Shown in pieces: positions 8,271 through 17,547 of a DNA stretch of 64,000 nt (position 1 is the first letter of the stretch; every line of letters starts with the position of its first letter). The stretch is from the NCBI GenBank assembly GCA_900542935.1, contig UQPN01000004.1:52867-116866 (forward strand). Reading direction: 5' to 3'. The notes beneath the pieces are model-generated. The model did no database searches, was not told the DNA's origin, and saw only the letters and a list, made by a program, of their open reading frames with translations. A program made the position numbers and the translations under genes. Source of the stretch: an uncultured Eubacteriales bacterium. GTDB lineage: Bacteria > Bacillota > Clostridia > Christensenellales > Borkfalkiaceae.

Positions 8271-11200
8271 TTGCGGGTTTTGCGGTTTTGGGCGCTTTCG
8301 TTCTGTTCTTCTTTTTCACGATGCGCTGTACGGCAATGCTTACCATGGCAAGAAGCAATACCGCCGCAAGAACAATCGAGCTTGCAAACAGCCAGCCGTT
8401 CATGCCGGAAGAAGAGTTATCGTCCTTGTCGTCGCCGTCCGAAGAGTTGTCGTCTTTCGCATCCGCCGTTACGGAAACGTCCGTTTTCGAATAATCCGCA
8501 AACGTAATCTTCTGTTCGTGATCGTCGCTTTCGTAGGCGAGGTAGGTAACGTAATCCGCCTTCTTATCGGGGTCGAACTTATAAGTGTCGGAAGTGGAAT
8601 CGTACGAGGTGTACGCGTTGCCGATGTCGTCTTTATCCAGCGAGGAATCGTACCGCAGGAATTTCGCCGAATCGAGGAACGAGAACGCATAGTATCTTAC
8701 CGCCGCGCTCTTGTAGAACTCTTCGTCGCTTAAATACGACTGCGTTTTTGCGCTTTCGACTGTTTCCCGAAGCATCGACGACCAGGTGTCGGAAGTGAGT
8801 TCCGTACGGTTATCCGCCGCGAACATTACGTAGCTGCCCGCTTCGAATTCGCTCTTGTTATCGCGCGTGCCGCTCCATACTTCCAGACGGTAGTTTTTCG
8901 CTTCGCTGCCGGTGTGGATATAGAACGTGTACGTTCTCCATTCGCCGTTCGTTTCGATTTCCTTGTATTCCAGCGCCGCCGTGCCCTGCGCTTCGGAAGC
9001 AATCGTTCTCGGCGTAAGCTTGCCGGCTTTTACCAGATCGTTCAGATCGTACACGCGCACGGTGCACGCTTTGTCGGCATAGTAAATGCCTTTTTCTTCG
9101 CCGTCCTTATGATAGAACGCGATGCCGTCCGTGCCTTCGTTGCTCCAGGCGGAAGCGACGTAATTGTACTGTACGCCGCCGTCGGCTACAAGCAGGTTGC
9201 CGTTCTCGTCCTCTTCGTAGTTGGAAAGGTTGGCGTAATACTTATTCTGCAAAGAAGCGTCGTCCGACCACTTCGCGTTTACTTCGTACAAGCCGCGGCT
9301 GTTGAGATACAGCGCCGTATCGGTAGAGGACTTGAACGTTTTATCGTTCTTCGGATCTTTCGTGCACACGTTGCCCGTTTTATCGTACCAGTAGGAAACT
9401 TTCGGCGTGGCAAGCGCGAGGGACGCGTTGTCCTCGCCGTCGGCATCGATGAGGTAGATGCTGGCTTTCGCGTTGGACGTTTTCACGCGGACGGAAATCG
9501 TTTTATACGAATCGGACGGAATCGAAACCGAGGAGGAAGCGAGATAGCCGTACGATTTGTTCGCGTCCTTATTGAATATCATCAGGGGTTCCGCCGCCTG
9601 ATCGAATACGGAGGAAGCCGCGCCGAAAATCTCGTTCAGACCTGCCACGCCGCTGTATCTGCCGCCGGCAACGTAATCCGCCGCAAAGTTTTTGTTTACA
9701 AGCCCGGCGTAGGGGTTGTTGTCGATGCCGTTATCCGCATTCGGATCGGGCGAGGAAGTAACGTTGCCGCTGCCGCCCCATACGCCCTTGTAGTTGGCGA
9801 GGTCGGCAAAGCCGTTTTCGATGCCCTTCTTCGTGTTGTCGGCGCTGTACGCTCTCGAATCGAACGCCGCGAAGCCCGCGCCCTCCTCGCTGTCGGAAAA
9901 CGTCTTTTTCGCCGCGTACGTGCCCGTGGAGAAGTAGTCGCTCTGCGTGAACGGATTCGCGTCCGCCGCAATCAGGTTGGAGCCGATCGCTTCGAGATTC
10001 GTGAACGCGGCATAGCCGGCGCCGTACGCCGTTTTTTCCGCGTCGTCCGCCGTGGCGCCGTAGGTGAACGTAAGAGTGAAGTACTTATCGTTTTCGGTGT
10101 CGTTTTCAAAAAGGAGCGTGCATTGCTGCCAGCCGCCGAAGATGTTTTCTTTCTTGCCGCCCGCGGTATCGTCCACTTCCGTTTTGGTGCCTGCGGTGGA
10201 ATCGATAGAGGATAACAGCGCCGTCTTTTCGTCATCTTCCGATTTGGCGTTGCCCGCCGCGTCCGTTTCCGTGTACGAGATGCCCGCGCCCGTAGCGCCG
10301 CTAGGAATCTTCGAGGTTTTTACCCATACGGAATAGAGGGCGGAGGAGTTGGCTTTTAAGGTAATGGTACCCGTGGTGGCTTCATACGCCGTTTTGCCTG
10401 CGGAGAAGAGCATTAAAACGTCGTTCGTTCCGGCAAAAGGATAGGAAGACGCGAAGTCGCTTTCCCATACGGCTTTGAAATATTCGTTGCTTTCCGAAGC
10501 CGTGTTTACGGAATTTTTCGCAAACACGCCCGTCTTATCGTTGGCGGTATCGAAATTGTTGTTGTCGGCGGAAATTTTTTCCGCGCCCGCGATTCCGGCG
10601 TTTGCAAACGTAAGAGAGTTAAGCGTAACGCCCGTATCTACGGCATATTTCAGATCGGTAAGATTTTCTTTATCCGCGCGGAATTCCGTCGTATCGTCGT
10701 CCGCCGTTTTGTCGGCGCCTGCGGCAAGCGTTTCGTATTCGGAATTTTCGATGAGCGTACATTCGAGGTCGTCGAAAAACGCGTAGCCGTTCACGAAGCC
10801 CATTACGGAAGAAGAGGTGCCCTGACCGAGCCCCAGAACCACGGTGAACGTGCTGCTTGCATAGTCGCTGCCTTTCAGGTAGAATTCGTATTTCACCCAG
10901 CCGTTGCTCTTGTTTTCGGCGGGAATGGAATCGTCGGCAAGAATCTTTTCGGTGTTGATGTTTTCCACCTTCACCTGATCTTTGCTCTTGCCGGCTACCG
11001 TGCGGGAAATACCGATGTAGGCGCCGCGGTTTTTATCCGCCGCGTTGTCCTCGTTGTTGTAGCGGTAAGTAAGTTCCGCCGTTTTTACCCATACGGAAAG
11101 CTTCGCGCTTGTACCCGCGGGGACGGTGAGCGAAGAGGAGGAGGTGAAGTTTTGCGCCGTGCCCGACGACGAGGAGTACTGATTGTGAATCATCAGCACT

Positions 11201-11751
11201 TTCGAGTTCTTTTTGGCTTCGTCGCTGCCCTCGGCGTAGTGCGTGCCGGGGTTTACGTCGGCGGAAGGAATATCGTCGGCGGAAATATTGTAATGGTTTT
11301 TGTAAAACTTGAGGTCGTCGACGCTCTTGTTCTTATTTGCGTCTTTCCATTTTTTAATATATTGCAGACGGTCGTACGTGTTCATGTCCGCCCACTTTTC
11401 CGCGGCTTCCGATTCGCTTGTCGGGGTGATGTTTCCCGATTTCGTCAGCTTGTCCCACGCGGAAGTTTCGGTATCGACGACGCCGCTTGCCGCTTTGCTT
11501 GTAAGAACGGACGAGCGCGACCAGTTTTTCGGCGACGTAACGATGGGCGTGGTTTCTTTTTCCGTATCGAATTCGAACGAACCGTTTTTGATGCGGGAAG
11601 AATCCGTCGTCTGATCGGTGGAGATTTCCGACTGATCTACCTTGGTATCGTCCTTTTTCGAGCATGCGGAAAGTACGCCCGCCGACGCGGACGCGAAAAA
11701 CGCCGTGAGAAGGAGAGCGAACAATTTGTTTTTGCTTGTATTTTTTCTCAT
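8263..11751 (-). CDS. Very large lipoprotein with C-terminal membrane anchor, unknown function
   Basis: A 1162-residue exported protein. A lipoprotein signal peptide ends in LSAC (lipidated Cys30). The mature part is rich in Asp, Ser, Thr and Lys. It contains several similar segments of the form VWVKTSK / VRVKTSN plus an acidic NGSFEFDT near the start, which look like repeated jelly-roll (CBM-like) domains around residues 50-300, 330-580, 640-830 and 900-1050. The C-terminus has one hydrophobic segment (about 1119-1142) and a basic tail. Having both a lipid anchor and a C-terminal helix is unusual. ATG 11751 is chosen because AAGGGTG lies upstream. Probably a surface binding protein; function unknown. 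Confidence 0.8.
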   Translation of the reverse strand: MRKNTSKNKLFALLLTAFFASASAGVLSACSKKDDTKVDQSEISTDQTTDSSRIKNGSFEFDTEKETTPIVTSPKNWSRSSVLTSKAASGVVDTETSAWDKLTKSGNITPTSESEAAEKWADMNTYDRLQYIKKWKDANKNKSVDDLKFYKNHYNISADDIPSADVNPGTHYAEGSDEAKKNSKVLMIHNQYSSSSGTAQNFTSSSSLTVPAGTSAKLSVWVKTAELTYRYNNEDNAADKNRGAYIGISRTVAGKSKDQVKVENINTEKILADDSIPAENKSNGWVKYEFYLKGSDYASSTFTVVLGLGQGTSSSVMGFVNGYAFFDDLECTLIENSEYETLAAGADKTADDDTTEFRADKENLTDLKYAVDTGVTLNSLTFANAGIAGAEKISADNNNFDTANDKTGVFAKNSVNTASESNEYFKAVWESDFASSYPFAGTNDVLMLFSAGKTAYEATTGTITLKANSSALYSVWVKTSKIPSGATGAGISYTETDAAGNAKSEDDEKTALLSSIDSTAGTKTEVDDTAGGKKENIFGGWQQCTLLFENDTENDKYFTLTFTYGATADDAEKTAYGAGYAAFTNLEAIGSNLIAADANPFTQSDYFSTGTYAAKKTFSDSEEGAGFAAFDSRAYSADNTKKGIENGFADLANYKGVWGGSGNVTSSPDPNADNGIDNNPYAGLVNKNFAADYVAGGRYSGVAGLNEIFGAASSVFDQAAEPLMIFNKDANKSYGYLASSSVSIPSDSYKTISVRVKTSNAKASIYLIDADGEDNASLALATPKVSYWYDKTGNVCTKDPKNDKTFKSSTDTALYLNSRGLYEVNAKWSDDASLQNKYYANLSNYEEDENGNLLVADGGVQYNYVASAWSNEGTDGIAFYHKDGEEKGIYYADKACTVRVYDLNDLVKAGKLTPRTIASEAQGTAALEYKEIETNGEWRTYTFYIHTGSEAKNYRLEVWSGTRDNKSEFEAGSYVMFAADNRTELTSDTWSSMLRETVESAKTQSYLSDEEFYKSAAVRYYAFSFLDSAKFLRYDSSLDKDDIGNAYTSYDSTSDTYKFDPDKKADYVTYLAYESDDHEQKITFADYSKTDVSVTADAKDDNSSDGDDKDDNSSSGMNGWLFASSIVLAAVLLLAMVSIAVQRIVKKKNRTKAPKTAKPAKK

Positions 11752-12005
11752 AACATAGCACCCTTGCACAAATAGATTTCTTGTTTTTGCCGCGTTGTTT
11801 TGCGGTTTTTGCGCCGTAAACCGGGCGATTCCGCGTGAAAAAGCGACAAGAAAAGAACATATTGATAGAAATATGCAGCATTATTGTACCACAAAAGCCC
11901 TTTTCAGGCAAGCGTTTTCCCGTGCCTGCGTATAAAATTCGTGATAATTTTCCGTAATTTACGCAAAATATCCTTAAACGAGGAGAAAGCGGGGAAAGGA
12001 CGGAG

Positions 12006-12371
12006 ATGAAAAGCGATAATCAAGCGGATGTAAAAAGCATTGTCTGCGGCGCCGCGACGGGCGCCGCGAACGGACTTTTCGGCGGCGGAGGCGGAATGAT
12101 TGCGGTGCCGCTGCTCCGCGCGCAGGGGCTGGAAGAAAAGCGGGCGCACGCTACGGCGATCGCCGTGATTCTGCCCGTTTCGCTGCTTTCGTTTCTGTTG
12201 TATGCGTTCCGCGGATTTTTTGATTTTTCCGTGGCGCTTCCCGTGGCGCTCGGCGGGTTTGCGGGCGGGTTTGCGGGGGCGAAACTGCTTTGCGTGCTGC
12301 CCGAAAAGGCGGTGTTTTACGTATTTACGGGGCTGCAGCTGATTGCGGGACTGTGGCTTGTATTTTCGTAG
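12006..12371 (+). CDS. Half-size TauE/SafE (DUF81) membrane protein, N-type half
   Basis: A 121-residue protein with about four hydrophobic segments and the glycine-rich motif GLFGGGGGMIAVPLL near residue 25. The TauE/SafE family moves sulfite or organosulfur anions and normally has about 250 residues from two repeated halves. Here the protein stops after one half. AAAGG precedes the ATG. A second half-size gene lies 454 bp downstream on the same strand, so they probably work as a heterodimer. Confidence 0.8.
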   Translation: MKSDNQADVKSIVCGAATGAANGLFGGGGGMIAVPLLRAQGLEEKRAHATAIAVILPVSLLSFLLYAFRGFFDFSVALPVALGGFAGGFAGAKLLCVLPEKAVFYVFTGLQLIAGLWLVFS

Positions 12372-12825
12372 ACGCGTTTGTATAGCGGCACGACTCGCGG
12401 CTTCATCTGCGTGCGCCTTTGCTCATTTACGATTTGTAAACTCGCGGCAGGCGTACTCGATAAAGCTCGCGATTCGCACCACTCTCCAAACGCTTGCGAT
12501 ACCGTCGTTTTTTGGCTGCCCCTCATCCGCTTCGCTTGCGCTCGGCACCTTCCCCCCGGGGGGAAGGCTGCGAAAAAGGCGAAGGAGAAAAATAACAAGC
12601 GGTTTGGCACAATCCGTTACGAAGCGGGCGATGCCCGCCCCAAGGGGAAGCCTATGAAATAGGCGAAGAAGAAAATAACAAGCGGTTTGGCGCAATCCGT
12701 TACGAGACGGGCGATGCCCGCCCCAAGGGGAAGGCTGCGAAAAAGGCTGACAATTTTTGCCGAAAAAATGAAGTTTACTGAATTTTTTTCAGGCAAGGGG
12801 AAGGCTTGAAATAAGGAAAAAAATT
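12372..12825. repeat. Intergenic repeat block (locus 2) with a tandem duplication
   Basis: No gene is supported. A GC-rich module with a CCTTCCCC/GGGGAAGG-type hairpin spans about 12515-12572. It is followed by two near-identical 61-bp direct copies (12590-12650 and 12673-12733, period 83 bp), each starting AAATAACAAGCGGTTTGG and ending in CCAAGGGGAAG. The module GCCTATGAAATAGGC lies between the copies, as in locus 1. The block separates the two TauE/SafE halves. Confidence 0.8.
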
Positions 12826-13185
12826 ATGCGATTTTATTTATATCTTCTGCTCGGGTTTCTGGGCGGGATTCCCGCCGGCATGGGCATGGGCGGCGGAACC
12901 GTTACGATTCCGCTGCTGCTTTTATTCGGCGGCGTGCCGCAGAAAATCGCGCAGTCGGCGAATCTGTTCGCGTTTCTGCCTACGGGCGCCTGCGCGCTGA
13001 ACGTGCATATGAAAAACGGGTTGCTGCAGAAAGACAACGCCGTGAAAAACGCGATTCCCGCGCTGGTTGCGGCGGCTGCCGGTTCGCTTCTGGCGCTGGC
13101 GCTTCCCGCCGAATTTCTGCGAAAAACTTTCGGGCTGTTTCTCGTGATTCTGGCGTTGTTTACTTTTTCAAAAAATAAAGACTGA
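12826..13185 (+). CDS. Half-size TauE/SafE (DUF81) membrane protein, second half
   Basis: A 119-residue protein with about four membrane segments. It shares with the gene at 12006 a glycine-rich start (GIPAGMGMGGGTVTIPLLLL). It is complete, with an AAGGA ribosome binding site and its own stop. The two genes resemble the N- and C-terminal repeats of a full-length transporter rather than a frameshifted gene, because each has a start signal and 450 bp lie between. Substrate unknown. Confidence 0.8.
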   Translation: MRFYLYLLLGFLGGIPAGMGMGGGTVTIPLLLLFGGVPQKIAQSANLFAFLPTGACALNVHMKNGLLQKDNAVKNAIPALVAAAAGSLLALALPAEFLRKTFGLFLVILALFTFSKNKD

Positions 13186-13299
13186 CGCGCACGGACAAAA
13201 ACAACGGATTTAATGGCGAAATTGCACAAGAAAAACGCCGGAAAAGTATCAAAAATAAAAGAAAAAATCGCCGGAATCGCAAAATTTTTCCAAAGGGTA

Positions 13300-13328
13300 T
13301 AGACAAAACGCATTTTATGTGGTAAAAT
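13300..13328 (+). promoter_or_regulatory. Promoter of the ppx/gppA-like gene
   Basis: TAGACA and TAAAAT are separated by 17 bp, about 90 nt upstream of the GTG start at 13417. Confidence 0.6.
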
Positions 13329-13416
13329 ATATCCGAAATTTCATTGTGGCGTTTTTTACGAAAAAAATAGAGTGTTTACGGAAAACGGCAGTCAAAAAGG
13401 AAGGTCAGAAGACAAA

Positions 13417-14931
13417 GTGGAAAGAATAGGCATTATCGATCTCGGATCGAATACGGCAAGACTGGTTATCGTGGATTTGTTCGCGGAAGGGCATTTTATG
13501 GTAACCGACCAGCTGAAAGAAAGCGTTCGGCTGGGGCAGGATATGGACAGAGACGGCTTTCTGAAGCCGCAGCGCGTGGCGGAAACCATCCGCGCGCTGA
13601 AAATGTTCAAGCGGCTTTGCGACGCGTCGGGGGTGAGCCGCATCATCGCGGTGGCTACGGCGGCGGTGCGCAGGGCGAAAAACCAGCGTTCGTTTCTCGA
13701 TGAAATTCAGGCAACCTGCGGCATTAAAATCCGCGTGCTTTCCGAAGAGGAAGAGGCGATTCTGGTATACCGCGGCGTAATCAACACGATGGATATTCCC
13801 AAGGGGCTTATCCTTGAAATCGGCGGCGGCAGCACGAAAGTGATTTATTACAACCGCAGAAACGTGATCGGCTCGGCATCGTTGCCGTTCGGCGCGGTTA
13901 CGCTGACCGACCTTTTCGCGAACGACTGCACGCCCGAAGAAGCGGCGGCGCACACCGTGGAATTTTTCACGGAACAGCTGAAAAAAATCGACTGGCTTTC
14001 CGAAGTGGATACCGAAGAAGTGCAGATGATCGGCGTGGGAGGTTCGTTCAGAAACCTGTTCAAAATCAGCAAACTCGTTAAGAAATACCCGCTGGACACG
14101 GTACATAACTACCGCCTGTCTACGGACGATTTCAACGTGATTTACGATAAAATAAAGGCGCTGGATATCGATAAACGCAAAAAAATCCGCGGGCTTTCGC
14201 CTTCCCGTGCGGACATTATGCCCGCCGCGATGGCTATCATCAAATCGTTTGTGGATTATATGGGCGTGAAAGACTTCGCGATCGGCGGAAACGGTTTGCG
14301 CGAGGGCATCATGTTCAATCAGTCCGTGCCGATGACGGTGGAAAAGCCGATTTCCGACGTATTGAATTATTCGCTGGAAACGCTGGTGCTGTATTACGGC
14401 TGCGACCCCGCGCACGTGGAGCACGTGGTGCATCTTTCCATACAGCTGTTCAAGCAGCTGCGCGTGCTGCATAAGTTTTCGCGGCAGTATCTTAAAATTC
14501 TGAAAATCGCGGCGTTCATGCACGACGTGGGGCTGAGAATCAAGTATTACGGGCATCAGAAACACAGCATGTACATGATTCTGAATTCGATGATCTGCGG
14601 CGCTACGCACAGAGAAATCGTTCTGGCGGCGTTTGTGGCGGGCTGCCACGAAAAAGAGGACGTGAACCTTACCGAGTGGCAGAGATATAAAGACCTAGTT
14701 ACGGAAGAGGACCTTGACGCGGTGAAAAAGCTGGGCGTGTTGCTTCGTATCGCGGAAAGCTTCGACCGTTCGCATGCGGGGCTTGTAACGGGCATTACCT
14801 GCGACGTTCTGGGCGATTCCGTCATCATGAAAACGGAGCTTGCGGGCGACGCTACGCTGGAAATCCGCACGGCGATGACCGCTTCGGCGGAATTCAAGAA
14901 AACCTACCGCAAAAACCTCGAAATCTTATAA
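13417..14931 (+). CDS. Ppx/GppA-family phosphatase with C-terminal HD domain
   Basis: A 504-residue protein. The first ~300 residues form the ASKHA-fold Ppx/GppA domain: IIDLGSNTARL (phosphate 1) and LILEIGGGSTKV (phosphate 2). The C-terminal part carries an HD-type region (AAFMHDVGLRI). The family hydrolyses polyphosphate or pppGpp; which one is not readable. GTG 13417 (MERIGIIDLG) matches the family start; an in-frame GTG at 13372 adds 15 polar residues without a ribosome binding site. The gene leads a rightward group with maf and the MreB-like gene. Confidence 0.88.
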   Translation: MERIGIIDLGSNTARLVIVDLFAEGHFMVTDQLKESVRLGQDMDRDGFLKPQRVAETIRALKMFKRLCDASGVSRIIAVATAAVRRAKNQRSFLDEIQATCGIKIRVLSEEEEAILVYRGVINTMDIPKGLILEIGGGSTKVIYYNRRNVIGSASLPFGAVTLTDLFANDCTPEEAAAHTVEFFTEQLKKIDWLSEVDTEEVQMIGVGGSFRNLFKISKLVKKYPLDTVHNYRLSTDDFNVIYDKIKALDIDKRKKIRGLSPSRADIMPAAMAIIKSFVDYMGVKDFAIGGNGLREGIMFNQSVPMTVEKPISDVLNYSLETLVLYYGCDPAHVEHVVHLSIQLFKQLRVLHKFSRQYLKILKIAAFMHDVGLRIKYYGHQKHSMYMILNSMICGATHREIVLAAFVAGCHEKEDVNLTEWQRYKDLVTEEDLDAVKKLGVLLRIAESFDRSHAGLVTGITCDVLGDSVIMKTELAGDATLEIRTAMTASAEFKKTYRKNLEIL

Positions 14932-15003
14932 GAAAGGAAGATAGTAAAAAGCCGCTTGGGCGCGCGGGCGTGCCGGCGGTTTTTGTTTACGGAGCAGCAG
15001 AAG

Positions 15004-15588
15004 ATGAATTTCGTACTGGCAAGCGCGTCGCCGCGGCGCAAAGAATTGTTTGAAAAAATCGCGGAGAATTTCGAAATCGACGCGGCGAGAGGCGAAGAGC
15101 GCGCGGATAAATCGTTGCCGCCCGCGGAATACGCCGAAACGCTTGCCCGGCACAAGGCGGAAGAGGTTGCGGCAAAAAAAGAACACGCGGGGAAAATCGT
15201 GCTCGGCGCGGATACGGTGGTGGCGATCGGCGGCGGAATTCTGGGAAAGCCGAAGAGCGAAGAAGAAGCGAAAGCGATGCTGCGGCTGCTTTCCGGGAAA
15301 GAACACAGCGTATTTACGGGCGTATGTCTGATTTTCCCGGACGGCGGAAAAATCGTACGACACGACGAAACGAAAGTGAAATTTAAGCCGTTTACGGAAG
15401 AATTCATCCGCGATTACGTTGCGGGAGGCTCGCCGATGGATAAGGCGGGCGCGTACGGCATACAGGACGGCGTGCCGACGGAATACGTGCGCGGTAGCTT
15501 CGATAACGTAGTGGGGCTGCCTACGGAGCTTCTGGAAAGAATATTGAAACAAAAGGAAACGAACGAAAATGATAAAGCTTGCGATTGA
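15004..15588 (+). CDS. maf: Maf-like nucleotide pyrophosphatase
   Basis: A 194-residue member of the Maf/YhdE family, which hydrolyses dTTP, UTP or modified nucleoside triphosphates to monophosphates. It starts with LASASPRRKELF (phosphate-binding signature) and contains GADTVVAIGG and YGIQDGV, typical of the dTTP/UTP type. ATG 15004 has GGAG 9 nt upstream. It overlaps the MreB-like gene by 20 bp. The maf-mreB order is also found in Bacillus, tying it to cell-shape genes. Confidence 0.93.
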   Translation: MNFVLASASPRRKELFEKIAENFEIDAARGEERADKSLPPAEYAETLARHKAEEVAAKKEHAGKIVLGADTVVAIGGGILGKPKSEEEAKAMLRLLSGKEHSVFTGVCLIFPDGGKIVRHDETKVKFKPFTEEFIRDYVAGGSPMDKAGAYGIQDGVPTEYVRGSFDNVVGLPTELLERILKQKETNENDKACD

Positions 15589-16573
15589 TCTGGGTTCTTC
15601 GGTAACGAAGATATACCGTGCGGACGGCGGCAGCGGCATCGTGCTTGCCGAACCTTCCGCGGTGGCGGTGGACGGCATTACCGGCGAAGTGAAAGCCATC
15701 GGAAAAGACGCCAAAAAACTGGTGGGGAAAACGACGGAGTTTACCGAAATAGAGTTTCCCGTGTACGAAGGCGAAATTAAAAACGGCAGGCTTGCCGCCG
15801 AAATGCTGAAAGAATTTCTGCGCCGCGTAAATCCCGACGGGGCGGCGTTCAAAAAGACGGAAGTATTGTTTGCGCTGCCCTGCGGCGCCGGCGACGAGGC
15901 GAAATCCGCCTATTCGCTGCTGGCGGAAGAATGCCGCCTGAAAAACGTATATTTCGCGGAGGTGCCGTATCTTGCCGCGCTGGGCGGAGAAGCGGTGATT
16001 TCCGATTCCGAACCCGTGTTTGTGATGGATATGGGCGGCGGAAACACGAATATCGCGGTGCTTTCTTCCGAGGGGATTATCGCGGGACTTTCGATGAATA
16101 TCGGCGGCAACAATATGGACGCGGATATTGCGGGGCGCGTGGAAAAAATTAAATCTCTGCGCGTAGGCGCGCTTACCGCGGAACGACTGAAAAACGAAAT
16201 CGGATCGCTTTCTCCCGAAGCGCGCGGCGCTACGGTGGCGGAGGGGATCAACGTTCTGCAATTCCGTCCGGCGGGCGTATCGGTGCAGGCGGGCGAGATT
16301 GCCGACTGCATATCGGTGTATTTCGATAAGGCGGTGGAATACGCTTCCTACGTACTGAAAGGGTTGCCTGCGGAAGTGGCTGCGGCGGTGAATAAAAACG
16401 GCTTGTATCTTTCGGGCGGCGTGGCGAAACTGCCGTACGCGGCGGAGTATCTTTCGCGGAAACTGGAAATGCGCGTGCGCACGTGCGCCGAACCGCAGTA
16501 CGCCGTGATTACGGGCGCGGGGGCGCTGCTGCGCGATAAGAAATTGTTTAAAAATATTTGTCTGAGCGAGTAA
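15569..16573 (+). CDS. MreB/Mbl-like bacterial actin homologue (divergent)
   Basis: A 334-residue actin-fold protein, the size of MreB. ATP-site motifs are IDLGSSVTKIY (phosphate 1), VMDMGGGNTNIAV (phosphate 2) and LSGGVAKLPY (adenosine). MreB forms membrane filaments that guide lateral wall synthesis. The first motif departs from the usual DLGTANT, so this is a divergent paralogue or a lineage-specific MreB. It follows maf with a 20-bp overlap. No mreC or mreD follows; the operon ends in hairpins. Confidence 0.8.
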   Translation: MIKLAIDLGSSVTKIYRADGGSGIVLAEPSAVAVDGITGEVKAIGKDAKKLVGKTTEFTEIEFPVYEGEIKNGRLAAEMLKEFLRRVNPDGAAFKKTEVLFALPCGAGDEAKSAYSLLAEECRLKNVYFAEVPYLAALGGEAVISDSEPVFVMDMGGGNTNIAVLSSEGIIAGLSMNIGGNNMDADIAGRVEKIKSLRVGALTAERLKNEIGSLSPEARGATVAEGINVLQFRPAGVSVQAGEIADCISVYFDKAVEYASYVLKGLPAEVAAAVNKNGLYLSGGVAKLPYAAEYLSRKLEMRVRTCAEPQYAVITGAGALLRDKKLFKNICLSE

Positions 16574-16612
16574 CGGATTTGAAATATTCGGAAAATTTCA
16601 GAGAAAAAAGGA

Positions 16613-16645
16613 AAGGCTTCTCCGCAAAAAGGGGAAGCCTGTTTT
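16613..16645 (+). terminator. Terminator after the MreB-like gene
   Basis: AGGCTTCTCC pairs with GGGGAAGCCT (one G-U) around a 7-nt loop and is followed by GTTTTT. A second short hairpin (about 16657-16682, CGCGA/TCGCG) follows. Confidence 0.7.
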
Positions 16646-16714
16646 TGATATAAAGAAAAACCACGCGATAGTCGCGCGGTTGGAAAAAGGTTTACCGATG
16701 AGTTGAAAAAAGAC

Positions 16715-16778
16715 TCCGATTGTATTAAAATAAAACGTATGACCTGCCGGGCAACGAAAAAAATACAATCGGATTTTT
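16715..16778. terminator. Long-loop inverted repeat, possible bidirectional terminator
   Basis: A perfect 12-bp repeat (TCCGATTGTATT at 16715-16726, AATACAATCGGA at 16762-16773) encloses 35 nt and is followed by five T. The same arms are U-flanked on the minus strand, where they would end the PAP2 transcript. The rest of 16574-16833 holds no gene. Confidence 0.5.
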
Positions 16779-16833
16779 CGCCGTAAATCGCGTAACGGAT
16801 ACGATTCGATTCCGATATTTTTTCTGCGTAATT

Positions 16834-17547
16834 TTAATGAAATTCGTTTTCTTGAATTCTCGTCGGTTGCGCGGTGCGCGCATTGCGCGGATTTTCAGGT
16901 GAAAATGCGGCGAAAAGCGATACGATTGCAGACGAAAGCAGCATGCCGCCGAAAATATCGGTAAGGTAGTGCACGCCGGAAAGCGCTCTGCCGACGACCA
17001 TGACGAGCATCACCGCGACGGACAGCGTTTCCGCTGAAATCAGCGCGGGCTTGCAGGAGATTCTGCCGCGCAACATAAAAACTCCGCTGCCCGCGATAGT
17101 GAGCGTCAGCATGGTATGCGAAGAGGGATAGGACGCTGCGATTTCGCCGTTTTCAAGGACGGGGCGGTAGTTGATGACGATTTTTTCAAACGCCGCATAG
17201 AAAATCGCGAGCAGCAGGTACGTTGCCGCAAGGACGAACAGGTCTTTATCGATTTTTTTAAGGCTTTTGCGCCGGATCAGCTGCGCTACGCCGTAAACGG
17301 CGAAGCCCGCTGTTTCTATTAAGGCAAGGTAACCGAGAAACTGAGTAAGTTTATACCAGCCCTGCGAGATTTCGCCGTTTTTGTGCGTGGCGTTGAAAAA
17401 CGCAAGATTGAGATGAGATAAGCCGATTTCCGTGCCGGGAACTTTGCCCGCGGCTTTATCCGCCGTGGCGACGAGCACGGTGAACGCGAAAAACAGCGCA
17501 AACAGCGCGATGGATAGGATAAGTACGCTTCTTTTAGGCTTGATCAT
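16834..17547 (-). CDS. PAP2-superfamily membrane phosphatase
   Basis: A 237-residue protein with about six membrane helices. The three PAP2 motifs are present: a K-plus-RP motif (KIVINYRPV), SYPSSHT with the catalytic His, and GRALSGVHYLTDIFGG. Such enzymes remove phosphate from lipid phosphates such as phosphatidate or undecaprenyl pyrophosphate on the outer face of the membrane. AAGGAGT precedes the ATG. It follows the TetR gene by 85 bp on the same strand. Confidence 0.88.
   Translation of the reverse strand: MIKPKRSVLILSIALFALFFAFTVLVATADKAAGKVPGTEIGLSHLNLAFFNATHKNGEISQGWYKLTQFLGYLALIETAGFAVYGVAQLIRRKSLKKIDKDLFVLAATYLLLAIFYAAFEKIVINYRPVLENGEIAASYPSSHTMLTLTIAGSGVFMLRGRISCKPALISAETLSVAVMLVMVVGRALSGVHYLTDIFGGMLLSSAIVSLFAAFSPENPRNARTAQPTRIQENEFH

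Noticed and set aside
12317..12695. Overlapping small frames around the repeat block with TFPPGGR-like peptides
   Set aside because: They arise from the repeat module itself; similar peptides appear wherever the repeat occurs.
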